NCBI RefSeq assembly: GCF_009905375.1
Contig: NC_133647.1
Coordinates: 45,318,506-45,382,505, forward strand
Source of the DNA: Apium graveolens
Lineage: Eukaryota > Streptophyta > Magnoliopsida > Apiales > Apiaceae
Reading direction: 5' to 3'
DNA length: 64,000 nt
The position numbers were made by a program, and so were the translations under genes. The notes under the pieces were generated by a model. The model had not been told where the DNA came from. It worked only from the letters and a program-made list of their open reading frames with translations, and did not search any database. Positions 11,397-21,913 of this stretch are shown here, piece after piece. How positions within the stretch are numbered: position 1 is the first letter of the stretch; each line of letters opens with the position of its first letter.

Positions 11397-13667
11397 ACTC
11401 CGGGGTTATATGGTTAGGAGGGGTAGAGTGAAACAACTAGCTAACCTTAAGCGTAGGCCCGACCGTCCCCACTTCGGATTACCTGATCATTCTTTTAGTG
11501 ATTCTTCCCCGAAACCTGAGAACATGCCTCCCCGTCGCCAGCCTGTAGTTGAGGAGTTTCCCACTTTCCTTCTAAACCCCGGGCAGACTTTGGGTAGAAA
11601 AGACGGGTCTTGGGTAGATATAGATCACTATTTTGTTCAGACCCGAGAGAATAGTCCCCCGCACGATTACTATTTTAGGGACCTTTCAGCTGCTTATATG
11701 CCCGGGGGATAGAGCCTTACGACAGGGCTCGCATGGATCAGATTTTCTATAACGCTCCCGGGATGGGCTATTTTCCAGCCCCCTGTCATCCCGACCTTTC
11801 GGAATATACCTTCAAGTAAATAGATGACTTAGTGAAAGCCGTTTTCCACTTCGGGGATTATATGTAGTGGAGGTGTCCCGAGCCTCATGAGAGGGTTTAT
11901 CACCATCCTGTAGGAGGTTAGGTAGCTATTCCTTTAGAGCATCTTCGTAGCATGAGGCCCAACCTTCACCAATTCACCAAGTCATTATGCCGTGATGTCT
12001 ACGGGATACCCTTTACTCAGTTGGCCCCGAATTCTGTTAAGTGGGTTTCTTGGTTCCTTGCCTGTTGTCATGTGAAGAAGTACCTTCCTACCTTTAAGCT
12101 TTTCCACTATCTTTTTAAGATTAAGAATTCCACTCTACCTCCCCTTTTTGAGTTCATGTTCAACATAGATGGTTGCGGGTTTCCTGCCGATGCCAAAAGT
12201 GCACCCGTCTTTATGTTGAACTCGCTCCGGGGCTGGCACCAGGAGTTCATCTTCGTCCGGGGTGGGGACCTGGAGTTTATGCCTGTGTATAAAACTACTT
12301 TGAAAAATAACAGGTTCCCATCCGAGCGGCTCGGTGGAGATGCCCTGGTGAAGATGTATGACTTTGTGGTGGTTCTGGGTGCCCAGTGGACCCGTGATAC
12401 CTTTTTAGATAACCAAACATTGTATAATATTGGTTGTAAGTGCTTTACTTTAACGGTTGTTTCCTTGTACTTTTTCTTGATGTATATCTTTGCTCTGATG
12501 CTTTCTTTCTAAACTGTTGTTCCTTGTGCAGGTCTTCCGTTCCTTAACCCTTTCCATCACGCTATGTCGCAACAGTTCAAGGATTTGGCCGGAAGGTTCA
12601 AGAAGATCGGTGGAGCTGTGCAATTGGACTTGGGGAAGAAGAAGGCTGGTGTAGGTAGTGGTTCTCAGGCCCGTGATGCTGGTTCTTTGGGGAATAGCGT
12701 AAGGCAGAGTGCTCCGGTGGTTACTACGCCTATTGTCCCGGAGCCCGAGGAGATTGAGGTGTTGGAGCTGGATGAAGAGGAGGTTGGAGCTTTGAATCCT
12801 CGCAAGGGGAAGGCTGCGGAAGAAGCTGTTGGTGGCTCTGGAACTCCCCTAGCGTAGAAGGGTTTCTTCCTCGGGCCCTACTGAGGAGGAGAGCCAGAAG
12901 CTGGTGGAGGAGGATGTTTTGAAGAGCCTCTTGGCCCAGATGACTTTGGATGATCGTCGGAACGAGATGTTCGAAAACTATGCCTCCCCTGCTGACTTCG
13001 AGTGCTATGCCAAGGAGGATCTGGATACCTTCCTTGATCATCTTGTTCAGGATGTTTCGGAGGTAAGAGTGTTCCCTTATCATCTTTTTTCTTCTTCCCT
13101 TTGTGTCAGTACCGAGTCATTTCTTTTCAGGCTAACGCTCGAATCAGCGGCTGCTCTACCATCCTTCACAACTACCGTATAAGGGAGGCTAAGAATAAGG
13201 CCGTGGTGAAAGAGTTGGCTAGTGAGAAGGAAAGCTTCACCAAGTACCGGGAGGTGAAGGAGAGAGAATCATGGGAGCATAAGAAGGCTGTTGTTGAAGC
13301 GGTGAAGGCCCGGGAGTCTGCTGAGCAGTTGGTTGGATCCCTCCGGGCGGAGGTGGAGAACTTGAAAAATGAGCTTGCTTCTAGACCTCGGGCAGAGGAG
13401 GTCCTTGAATCCTTCCGGGGTACCCCAGCTTACTACGAGGAGCTCAACAAAAAGATCTTTGAGAAGGTCAACATCTGCTGGGACATTGCTTCTGCTTATC
13501 TGGCTGAGAATCCGGGTGGTGATATGGACAAGTTTATAGAGTTGTACCTCACAGAAGAGCTCTATCGTGAAGAAGCCAAAGCCGTTGAAGCGGGTACCTC
13601 CGGGACGCAGCCGCCTCCGCCTCCCGAAGAGGTCCGCGAGAAGACTCCTCCCCCTCCTGAGAACTGA
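11397..13667 (+). pseudogene. Spliced opposite-strand ORF of element B (putative gypsy-type transposon protein)
   Basis: It is encoded against the direction of gag-pol, a known extra gene of Tat elements whose function is not established. The apparent exons are 11397-12435, 12532-13062 and 13131-13667. The donors GTAAGTGC and GTAAGAGT and the acceptors TTGTGCAG and TTTTCAG are good, and the codon split at 12435/12532 restores a continuous frame. The first exon resembles the plant 'putative gypsy type transposon' domain (FRDLSAAYMPGG, SVKWVSWFLACCH, GWHQEFIFVRG). The last exon is a charged region likely to form a coiled coil (about 13180-13400), ending in a proline-rich tail (PPPPPEE). It is broken by a frameshift near 11705, stops near 11818, 11865 and 11921, and another frameshift near 12855. 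The 5' exon and start are uncertain; an upstream non-coding exon from about 10865 is possible. Confidence 0.7.
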
Positions 13668-13879
13668 AGAATGAAGACCCATGCTTTGTGCCTTGTAATT
13701 TGTTTTCTCAGTTTGCTATCATTTCAGACTTAGCCCTTGTGGCTTTTAGACTTATTATTTGAATTTTGCATTACTCTTGTTTGAATTTGGTTCGGGGCTT
13801 GGTTTTCCCTGGGCATACATGTAAATATATTTCCCTTTCTGCATTTGGTTTTTGCTTTCTTTCGTCGGAATTTTTCAAA

Positions 13880-14287
13880 GTATACATGGTTTGTGTACTT
13901 GTCCCCGGGATGGGGGTTTAAAATTTTAACTAACTAAAATTTTTCTTACACATGGTTTGTGTAATGGTCCCCGGGATGGGGGTTTAAAATTTTAACTGAA
14001 TAAAATTTTTCTAAGTACACATGGTTTATGTTATGGTCCCCGGGATGGGGGTCTAAAAGTTTAACTGAATAAAATTTTTCTAAGTACACATGGTTTGTGT
14101 TATGGTCCCCGGGATGAGGGTCTAAAATTTTAACTGAATAAATTTTTTCTAAGTACACATGGTTTGTGTTATGGTCCCGGGATGGGGGTTTAAAATTTTA
14201 ACTGAATAAAATTTTCTAAGTACACATGGTTTGTGTAATGGTCCCTGAGATGGGGCTTTAAAACTTTAACTGAATAAAATTTTTCTA
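13880..14287. repeat. About 68-bp tandem repeat, six copies
   Basis: The unit contains TACACATGGTTTGTGT, then 'ggtccccgggatgggggt', then 'aaattttaactgaataaaa'. Six copies run head to tail with a few substitutions and 1-2 bp indels. It sits between the 3' ends of the opposite-strand gene and of pol in element B. Tat/Ogre elements are known to carry such arrays here, and some have seeded satellites. Confidence 0.9.
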
Positions 14288-14472
14288 GTAATATAGCGAC
14301 GTTAATCAAATGACATAGTAAAATTATCTTGAGCTATGGGGTGCTCGAAGCGAAGTTTTTCATTTAAATCAAAATAAAGCAAAAGTTACATTCCGGAGTG
14401 TACGAGGAGAGAGTTTACATCAAACTGTCATAGCATAGAAGTAGAGGTGGCCCCAGAATGTCCATCTAGCCC

Positions 14473-17400
14473 TTACTGGTAGAACTTCCTTAGGCGGTTT
14501 CCGTGCCAAGTATTTGGGACTTCGGACCCGCTGAGATAGCTTAGCTTGTAGGTTCCTGGGCGGAGCACTTCCTTAACCATATAGGGCCCTTCCCAGTTGG
14601 GTTGCAGCTTCCCTTGATTGGTTGGATCCGAGGCCTCGGTGTGCCGAAGTACTAAATCTCCTGTTTCATAATATCTGATTCTTGCTTTCTTTGCGAAGTA
14701 GAGCTTTGTCTTTTCTTTATAGCGTTCCATCTTTTTTACATCCCTATCTCTTACTTCGTCTAAGAGCTCCAGGTTGGTCTTGAGTCCTTCAATGTTTGAG
14801 ATTTCGTCAAAGTTGATGACCCTGTGGGAGGGGGACCCGATTTCGATTGGTATGCGGGATTCGGTACCATATGTAAGCTTGAAGGGGGTCTCATTGGTTC
14901 CCGTCCTGGGGGTGGTTTTGTAGGACCACAGGACCTTCAGAAGCTCATCTGGCCAAGATTTCTTGGATTCTTCCAGTCTTTTTTCCAGGCCCCGGAGTAT
15001 GGTTCTGTTAGTCACTTCGACTTGCCCATTTCCTTGAGGATGCGCTACCGACGCCCTTTTGTGCTTGATTCTGAGTTCTTTCAAATATGCTTCAAAGTCA
15101 GACCCGACGAACTGTGGCCCATTGTCGGAGACTAGAACTACCGGGATCCCGAATCTCATGACGATTGAATCCATTAATTTGATACAATCTTGTTGATTGA
15201 TTGTTCTCATGGCCTTAGATTCTGCCCACTTTGTCATATAATCAATGGTTACCAGGACGTAACGGAGGTCGCCTTTTGCCCGAGGAAAGGGGCCCATGAT
15301 ATCTATGCGCCAAATGGCAAATGGGATCGGAGATAATACTGATGCCGGCAGGCTGGGGCTTTGTCTGGGAACATTGTTGAACTTCTGGCACTGAGGGCAT
15401 TTCTTAACATAGGCGATGGAGTCGGCATGGACTGTGGGCCAGTAATATCCTTGCCTGATGACTTTGTAAGCCAGAGCTTTGGCTGCCAAGTGATCTCCGC
15501 AGATGCCTTCATGAACTTCCCGGAGACAATAGTTTGCCTCATCCGGGTCTACACACTTCAGGGTGGGCGTTGAAAAGGTTCTTCTATATAGCTGACCATT
15601 TTCTAGGAAGAAATGAGCAGCCTTGTGCTTTAAGTATCTGGCTTTGTTCTGGTCTTTCGGGAGCATTCCGTCCCTTAGGTAGGCTATGTAGGGAGTCATT
15701 CAGTTGTCCGGGCTGCCGATGCACAGGACCTCGGATCGCTCTGTGCTGGGTGCCTTAAGCTCTTCGAAGTATACCGAACTGGTGAGATCTGATGTATTCT
15801 GCACGAGCTTGGATAGCTCATCTACCTTGGAGTTCTCTTCTCTATTAATCTGGAGGATGGTGATATCGGGGATGGTTTCCAGGATATCCCGCACCATTGC
15901 TTGATACTATACCAATTTTGGATCTTTCGCAATATACTCTCCACTGGTTTGCTTGACTATAACCTGAGAGTCGTTGTAGATGATCATCTTCATAATACCA
16001 ATAGATTTTGCTAATCTGAGCCCGGAGATGAGTGCCTCATACTCAGCTTGATTGTTCGTTTCCTTGAAGGCAAAGGTTATTGCTTGTTGAATGGTGAAAC
16101 CTTCTGGGTTGACTAGAATGAGGCTAGCTCCGGACCTTTCGGCCGTAGATGACCCATCCACATAGAGCTTCCAATAGTCTGTGCATGGGTTGGCTTCTTC
16201 TTGGGCAATCCCGCTAGAAGCGGGTGGTTGATGCTCCGGGAAGGTGCATTCCATGACGAATTCTCCTAAGGCCTGGGATTTTATCACCGTTCGTGGCACA
16301 AACTTGATGTTGAATTGGCTTAATATAATGGCCCAATTGACTAGCCTTCCGGAGGCATCTGGCTTGTGGATGATCTTTCTGAGTTGCTGATATGTGACTA
16401 CTCTAATCTCTCGGCCTTGGAAGTATTGCCTTAGCTTCCTGCTGGAGTGTACGAGGGCCAAGGCGAATTTTTTCAAGTTTGGGTACCGAGCCTCCGCATC
16501 TTTGAGGACTTGGCTAACATAGTAGATGGGGCTCTGTGTTCCTCCTTCCTCCAGGACTAGGGTAGAAGAGACGACCTTGGGGCCGGCGGCGATTTAGAGG
16601 GATAAATGCTCACCGGGCTTAGATTTTGATAGCACCGGGGGGTTCATCAGGTGTCGCTTGACTTCTTCAAAAGTTGTGTGGCATTCTGGGGTCCAGTCTA
16701 CCAACTTCTTGTTCCGGGCGCCTTTCAGTAACTCGAAGAATATGAGACATCTTTCTGCCATCTTCGGGATGAACCTGCGTAGGGCCGCCAGGCATCCTTC
16801 CAACTTCTGGATGTCCTTTTGAGTACGGGGTATCGTCATTTCTATTATGGCATTAATTTTCTCCGGGTTTGCTTCGATTCCTCTCTCGCTGACCAAGAAG
16901 CCCAGGAATTTTCACGAAGGTACCCCGAACGCGCATTTCTCTGGGTTCAACTTCATGGTGTACCTTCTCAAACTGTCAAAGCACTCCATGAGGTCCTTGA
17001 TGTGACCCAAGATCGTGAGTGACTTGGAGATCATGCCGTCTACATAGGATTCCATATTCCTCCCCAGTTGGTTTTTAAAGATTGTGTTCATCATTTTATG
17101 GTAGGTGGCCCCGGCATTAATGAGCCCGAAGGGCATCATAATGAAGGCGTAGACTGCCCAATGAGTGATGAAGGATGTTTTGGCGATGTCTTTGGGATTC
17201 ATCCGGACTTGGTAATAGCCTGAGAAGGCGTCCATAAAGCTGAGCATGGTGTGACCCGAAGTCGCGTCGATTAGCTGATCAATGTTGGGGAGAGGATAGG
17301 AATCTTTAGGGCATGCAGCATTGAGGCTTGTGTAATCGACACACATTCTACACTTTCCATTTGGTTTTTTGACTAGCACTACATTGGCGAGCTAGTCGGG

Positions 17401-18396
17401 GTACTTGATTTCATAGATGATGTCGGCCTTGAGCAACTTCTCTACCTCTTCGTCTATAGCCAGTTGTCGCTCCGGGGCGAAGTTTCTCCTCTTCTGTTTG
17501 ATCGGTCTCTTCCGCGGGTCCACATCCAGACTGTGTATTTCCACAGACTGGTCTACCTCGGGCATATCCTCCGGTGTCCATGCGAATACGTCTGCATATT
17601 CTTGTAGCAGCGGGATGAGTTCTTCTTTGAAGGATGTTTCCAAGACCTTTCCAATTTTCAACTTCCGGGTGGGATTCCCGGGCTCTAGATCTATCTTCAC
17701 AGTTTGTGAAGCAGGTTCTACCTTGGTCCTTTCCTTTACTTCCACAAATTTTTGTATCCGGGCATCAGCGTTGGTTACGCCGTACCCCAAATCCTCTATC
17801 ATGTTGACGTCTAACCTTGGCCTTTTGCTGAAATGTTCGCGATGTTTCTTGCGGCTTTGGCCCTTGGGTAAGGCCATTGCCTTCTTCCTGTTCTCCGGGT
17901 CAGTTTCAGCCATGACCAGGGCTTGCCCGTAGCATCTCCCGGATATGCCCCGGTCCCCTTTAATTTCTCTCATGCCTCCCGGGGTGTGAAACTTTAGCTT
18001 TAAGTGAATTGTTGATGGGATGGCCCGAAGCTTGGTGATGGTGGGCCTCCCCAAAATCATGTTGTAAGAGGATGTAGCACTGATCACGTAGAACTTCATG
18101 ACATGAGACATTATCCGAGGTGCGGTCCCGAAGACCATGGGGAGGAATATTACCCCGCGTATCGGGATCATATTATTCCCAAATCCATAGAGGGGGTCTT
18201 CGAGGCATGGATCCATGCGAAGGTGTCCCAACTTCATCCTGTTAAGTGTGTGCTCAAAGATAATGTTAGCTGAGGAACCATTATCAACCAAAATTTTTTG
18301 TACCTCATTATCGGCAATGTCGAGAGTCACGTCCAGGGCTTGGTTGTGTTCGGGATACAGGCCTTCATAATCGGCATTAGAGAAATATATGGGTTA
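14473..18396 (-). pseudogene. Element B pol: protease, RT, RNase H, integrase
   Basis: All parts lie in one minus-strand frame. Order: aspartic protease (VDNGSSANI, about 18288), RT (CRMCVDYTSLNAACPKDSYP, FMDAFSGYYQ), RNase H (DGSSTAERSGASL, TNNQAEYEAL), integrase zinc finger (GDHLAAKA...CPQCQ) and DDE core (DIMGPF, SDNGPQF, GNGQVEVTNR), ending at 14473. Five in-frame stops interrupt it: 17392-17394, 16912-16914, 16594-16596, 15907-15909 and 15700-15702. Several fall where a conserved Trp or Gly would be. The RT active site reads YVDG instead of YVDD, so it would be dead even without the stops. The frame continues upstream across the element C insertion into gag (31586 onward). Confidence 0.92.
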
Positions 18397-19220
18397 TGTT
18401 GTGAATACATTATGGACTTGATGATTTCATTAACAAAACACCTTAGTAGATTTAACTTAGTGAAAAATGTAGCACTCGACGGATAAGGAATATAGTCCCG
18501 ACGGCTGACTCAATATAGTCCCGATGGATGATGATTTGTTATCCATCAAGTGAGTAGCTTATGTAATAATAAGTCATGAAGCACATTTCTGCAAACACCT
18601 TTGTTTAGATTCTGTAGTAGCATATAAGTCATGTTGACTTTAATTAGATATGTAGAATAGGTTGATTAATTGTACATAAATGATGTCTTGTAATTCTGCA
18701 TAAATGAAATGAAGTCAAGTGCCAAATAGCTATCCGACGGATTAACAATAATGCTACTCGACGGATGATCAACAAAGCTACCCGACAGATGATCAACAAG
18801 GAAACCTGACGGATGATCATGTACCCGACGGATAATCAATTCAAACATCTGTTGACAGTGACAACACAGTCACATGCGTCGAGTGTATGCAAAAGGAATG
18901 TGGAAGCCTATTCAGCTGGGTTTTTGTGAAACAAAGAAGCATTGCCATTTCCATGCTTTTACGAAGATATTCAAAGATGCTGGAATAGAGTAATGAAATA
19001 GCATAATATTAGACTTGATAGGTTTTGTTTTATTATCTTGTCTTATTGCTGTGTAATCTTGGTGATATATAAACCAAGAGTAGCAATTAGAAAAAAAAGA
19101 AAAAAAATAAGTAAATTCTCAGAGAAACATTTGTAAGCTGTATCCTTAACATTACTCTGTAAGTTTAGTTGTTCTTATTTTGTAAGCAGCTGTGAGCTAT
19201 TCAAGCTTCACAGAGTTCTC

Positions 19221-19273
<53 letters not shown>

Positions 19274-19489
19274 GGTGGATAGTTTCTAATCCACCAGAAA
19301 GTTTTAAAGACTTGTGTTTTTACTACTTTATGTTTTGATTCATATTTAACTTGTTATTTCGCACTTTGCAAATAAAACACTGTCATATATATATATCTTA
19401 AGTTAGGACATTTTATATTTCTGAAAAAGGTTCAAGAATTCCATTCAACCCCCCTTCTGTAATTCTTGTTGCATTGTTAGGGACTAACA
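18397..19489 (+). repeat. 5' LTR of element C
   Basis: 1093 bp, starts TGTTGTGAAT, ends GGGACTAACA. It contains two clusters of the CCGACGGAT/TCGACGGAT motif (about 18475-18555 and 18731-18838) and a long (AT)n run at 19224-19271. It is very similar to 30531-31585; the AT run is the main length difference. Confidence 0.95.
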
Positions 19490-19491
19490 AT

Positions 19492-19503
19492 TGGTATCAG
19501 AGC
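19492..19503 (+). other. Primer binding site of element C
   Basis: TGGTATCAGAGC lies 2 nt after the LTR and is the standard plant initiator tRNA-Met PBS. It is followed by a short palindrome, AGAGC-AA-GCTCT, overlapping its 3' end. Element D has the same arrangement. Confidence 0.93.
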
Positions 19504-19549
19504 AAGCTCTTGAAGAACAAAGAGTTTAAAGATCACAACAAACAACAAG

Positions 19550-21899
19550 ATGAACAAGAAGGATGTTGGAGTCAAGATTCCTTTTCTGGACAAAGATAAG
19601 TCCTATGTAGACTGCATAGAGAGAGACCCTCATGTACCAATGAGAGCTGCAACTGGAAATGAGCCATCAGTTCCCAAGCCAAGGCACGAATGGTCAGATC
19701 CTGATATTGAACAAGTCAGGAAAGACAAGAAGGCCATAAATATTCTGTTCAATGGAGTTGATGGTGACATGTTTGACAACATCATCAATTGCAAAACTGC
19801 TAAGTAAGTTTGGGATACAATACAGATTATCTGTGATGGCACTGAACAAGTTAGGGAAAATAAGATGCAGCTGCTAATTCGGAAATATGAGCACCTTCAT
19901 AGTGAAGATAGTGAGTCTCTTACTGACATTTTTAGTAGATTTCAAAAACTACTAAATGCTCTGAAGTTGCATGGAAGAGTCTATCAGACAAAAGACTCCA
20001 ATCTTAAGTTCCTTATATCTCTTCCAAAGGAATGGAAACCAATGACAGTCTCATTGAGAAACTCTCAAGATTATAAGGAGTTTACTTTGGAGAGACTGTA
20101 TGGCATCCTGAAAACTTATGAGCTTGAAATTGAGCAAGATGAGAGGATGGAGAGAGGAAAGAAGAAAGGAGGGTCCATTGCACTGGTTGCTGAGTTAAAA
20201 AAAAGAGAAGGAGATGAAGATAGAAGTTGTTGAGTCAACTTCAAAGGTCTGTGAAAATAAGGGCAAGGGGCTGGTAGCAGAAAATGAAGATTATTTGAGC
20301 CAAGATGATATGGATGACATTGATGAACATCTAGCATTTCTTTCCAGAAGATTTTCCTAGCTCAAGTTCAAGAAGAACTTTGGAGCAGCTAAGCCAAATA
20401 AAAACACGGTGGATAAATCAAAATTCAAATGTTTCAAATATGGCTTAGCAGGGCACTTTGCCAGTGAGTGTAGAAAGTCAGATTCCAGCAAGAAGAAGTT
20501 TGAGCCTGTGGACTATAAACAAAAATATTTTGAGTTGCTCAAACAAAAGGAAAGGGCTTTCATTACACAAGAAAATGACTGGGCAGCAGGTGGTCTGGAT
20601 GAGGATGAGGATGTCAGCTATGTCAATCTAGCCCTAATGGCCAAGTCTGATGAAACAGAGACAAGTTCTTCAAGTAATCAGGTAATTACCACTAACCTAG
20701 CATATTTATCTAAAGCTGAGTGTAATGATGCAATAAATGACATGTCTACAGAATTATATCATTTGCGTGTTACACTTAAGTCTCTTACTAAGGAAAATGC
20801 TAAAATCAAAGAAAATAATTTGTTTTTAAGTGAGAGGAATAATGTGCTAGAATCTCAGTTTATTGAATTTGAAAAATTGAGAATTGAGTGTAAAATTGCT
20901 AAGGATGAATTAACTGAGTACTTGAAGAAAGAAGAGATCTTGAAGAAGCATCTTGAACGAGAACAAGAGGTGATCAAGGCATGAAAAACATCTAGAGATG
21001 TTTATGCTCAAATCACCAAAGTTCAAGGTATTGAGTCCTTTTGTGATGCAGCCTGGAAGAAGAATAAGGAGAAGCTGGAATCCAACTTGGTTGAGGGATT
21101 GCTAACAGATGTGGACTCGACGGATGATGAGAGTCATCCGTCGGATAACCAAAAGGATTATCCGTCGAGTGACATAAATCCTCATCCATCGGCTGTGAGC
21201 AAACCTGTGAGTAAAGCCAAACTTGCCAAGTTAAATGAAAAGTATGGATCAGTTTCCAAAAACTTCATTTCAGGAGAATCTATACAAGTAAAGAAGGAAA
21301 ATATAGTGAATGTTGGTCTTCTGTCTATCAAGCAATTGAATGACAAACTAGAAAAGATTGAGGTTAAAACAGAGGCTAAAAGGAAAAATAATAGAAATGG
21401 TAAAGTATGGATTAACAAGCATAACAACTACACACCTGATAAGTATGCTCCAAGAAAAATCTGTGTTAAGTGTGGTAGTGTAAATCATCTGTCTGTTAAT
21501 TGCAAAACTGCCATGCCTACTTCCATATATGTGCCACCTCCTTTTCCCAACATGAATGTCATGCCTTCTATGCCTATGAATGCTATGTCTACACAGAATA
21601 TGAATGCACAATTTGCTAATATGCCATTTGCACCTAATCCTTATTATGCTGCATTTAGCATGCCTCAAATGCCATTTAGCATGCCCTACTGGAATAACAT
21701 GCTTACTAATAGCATGCCATTTCCTGTTAATCAAAATGTGCATGATAATTCTGTTGTAATGAATGGTTTCAAAGGTTCAACACAAATGACTAAGGATGAA
21801 TCTGATATCCCCAAGTCAAATGAGATAAAACCTAAGAAATAGAAAAAGAAAGCTAACAAGGCAGGACCCAAGGAAACTTGGGTACCAAAATCAACTTGA
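19550..21899 (+). pseudogene. Element C gag
   Basis: It starts at ATG 19550, as in element D (MNKKD vs MSKKD), and ends at the TGA at 21897-21899 after KETWVPKST. Compared with D it lacks about 20 codons near residue 15 that include the conserved HHW stretch. It has stops at 19805, 20358, 20982 and 21840 and a frameshift in a run of eight A near 20200. The first zinc knuckle is damaged (CFKYGLAGHFASEC, second Cys replaced by Tyr); the second (CVKCGSVNHLSVNC) is intact. A coiled-coil-like charged region lies between them, and a Met/Pro/Asn-rich tail follows. In intact form it would build the virus-like particle. Confidence 0.88.
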
Positions 21900-21913
21900 T
21901 TTGATTTTAATGT

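Noticed and set aside
10274..14287. CRISPR-like array from regularly spaced repeats
   Set aside because: Plant nuclear context; the units are contiguous tandem repeats without unique spacers.
14824..17932. Plus-strand ORFs of up to 171 codons opposite element B pol
   Set aside because: Antisense shadows of the conserved pol frame; no motifs of their own.
18475..18838. Motif clusters as simple microsatellite
   Set aside because: Units are separated by variable unique sequence, occur in both orientations and recur at five distinct places in the element, unlike a slipped simple repeat.
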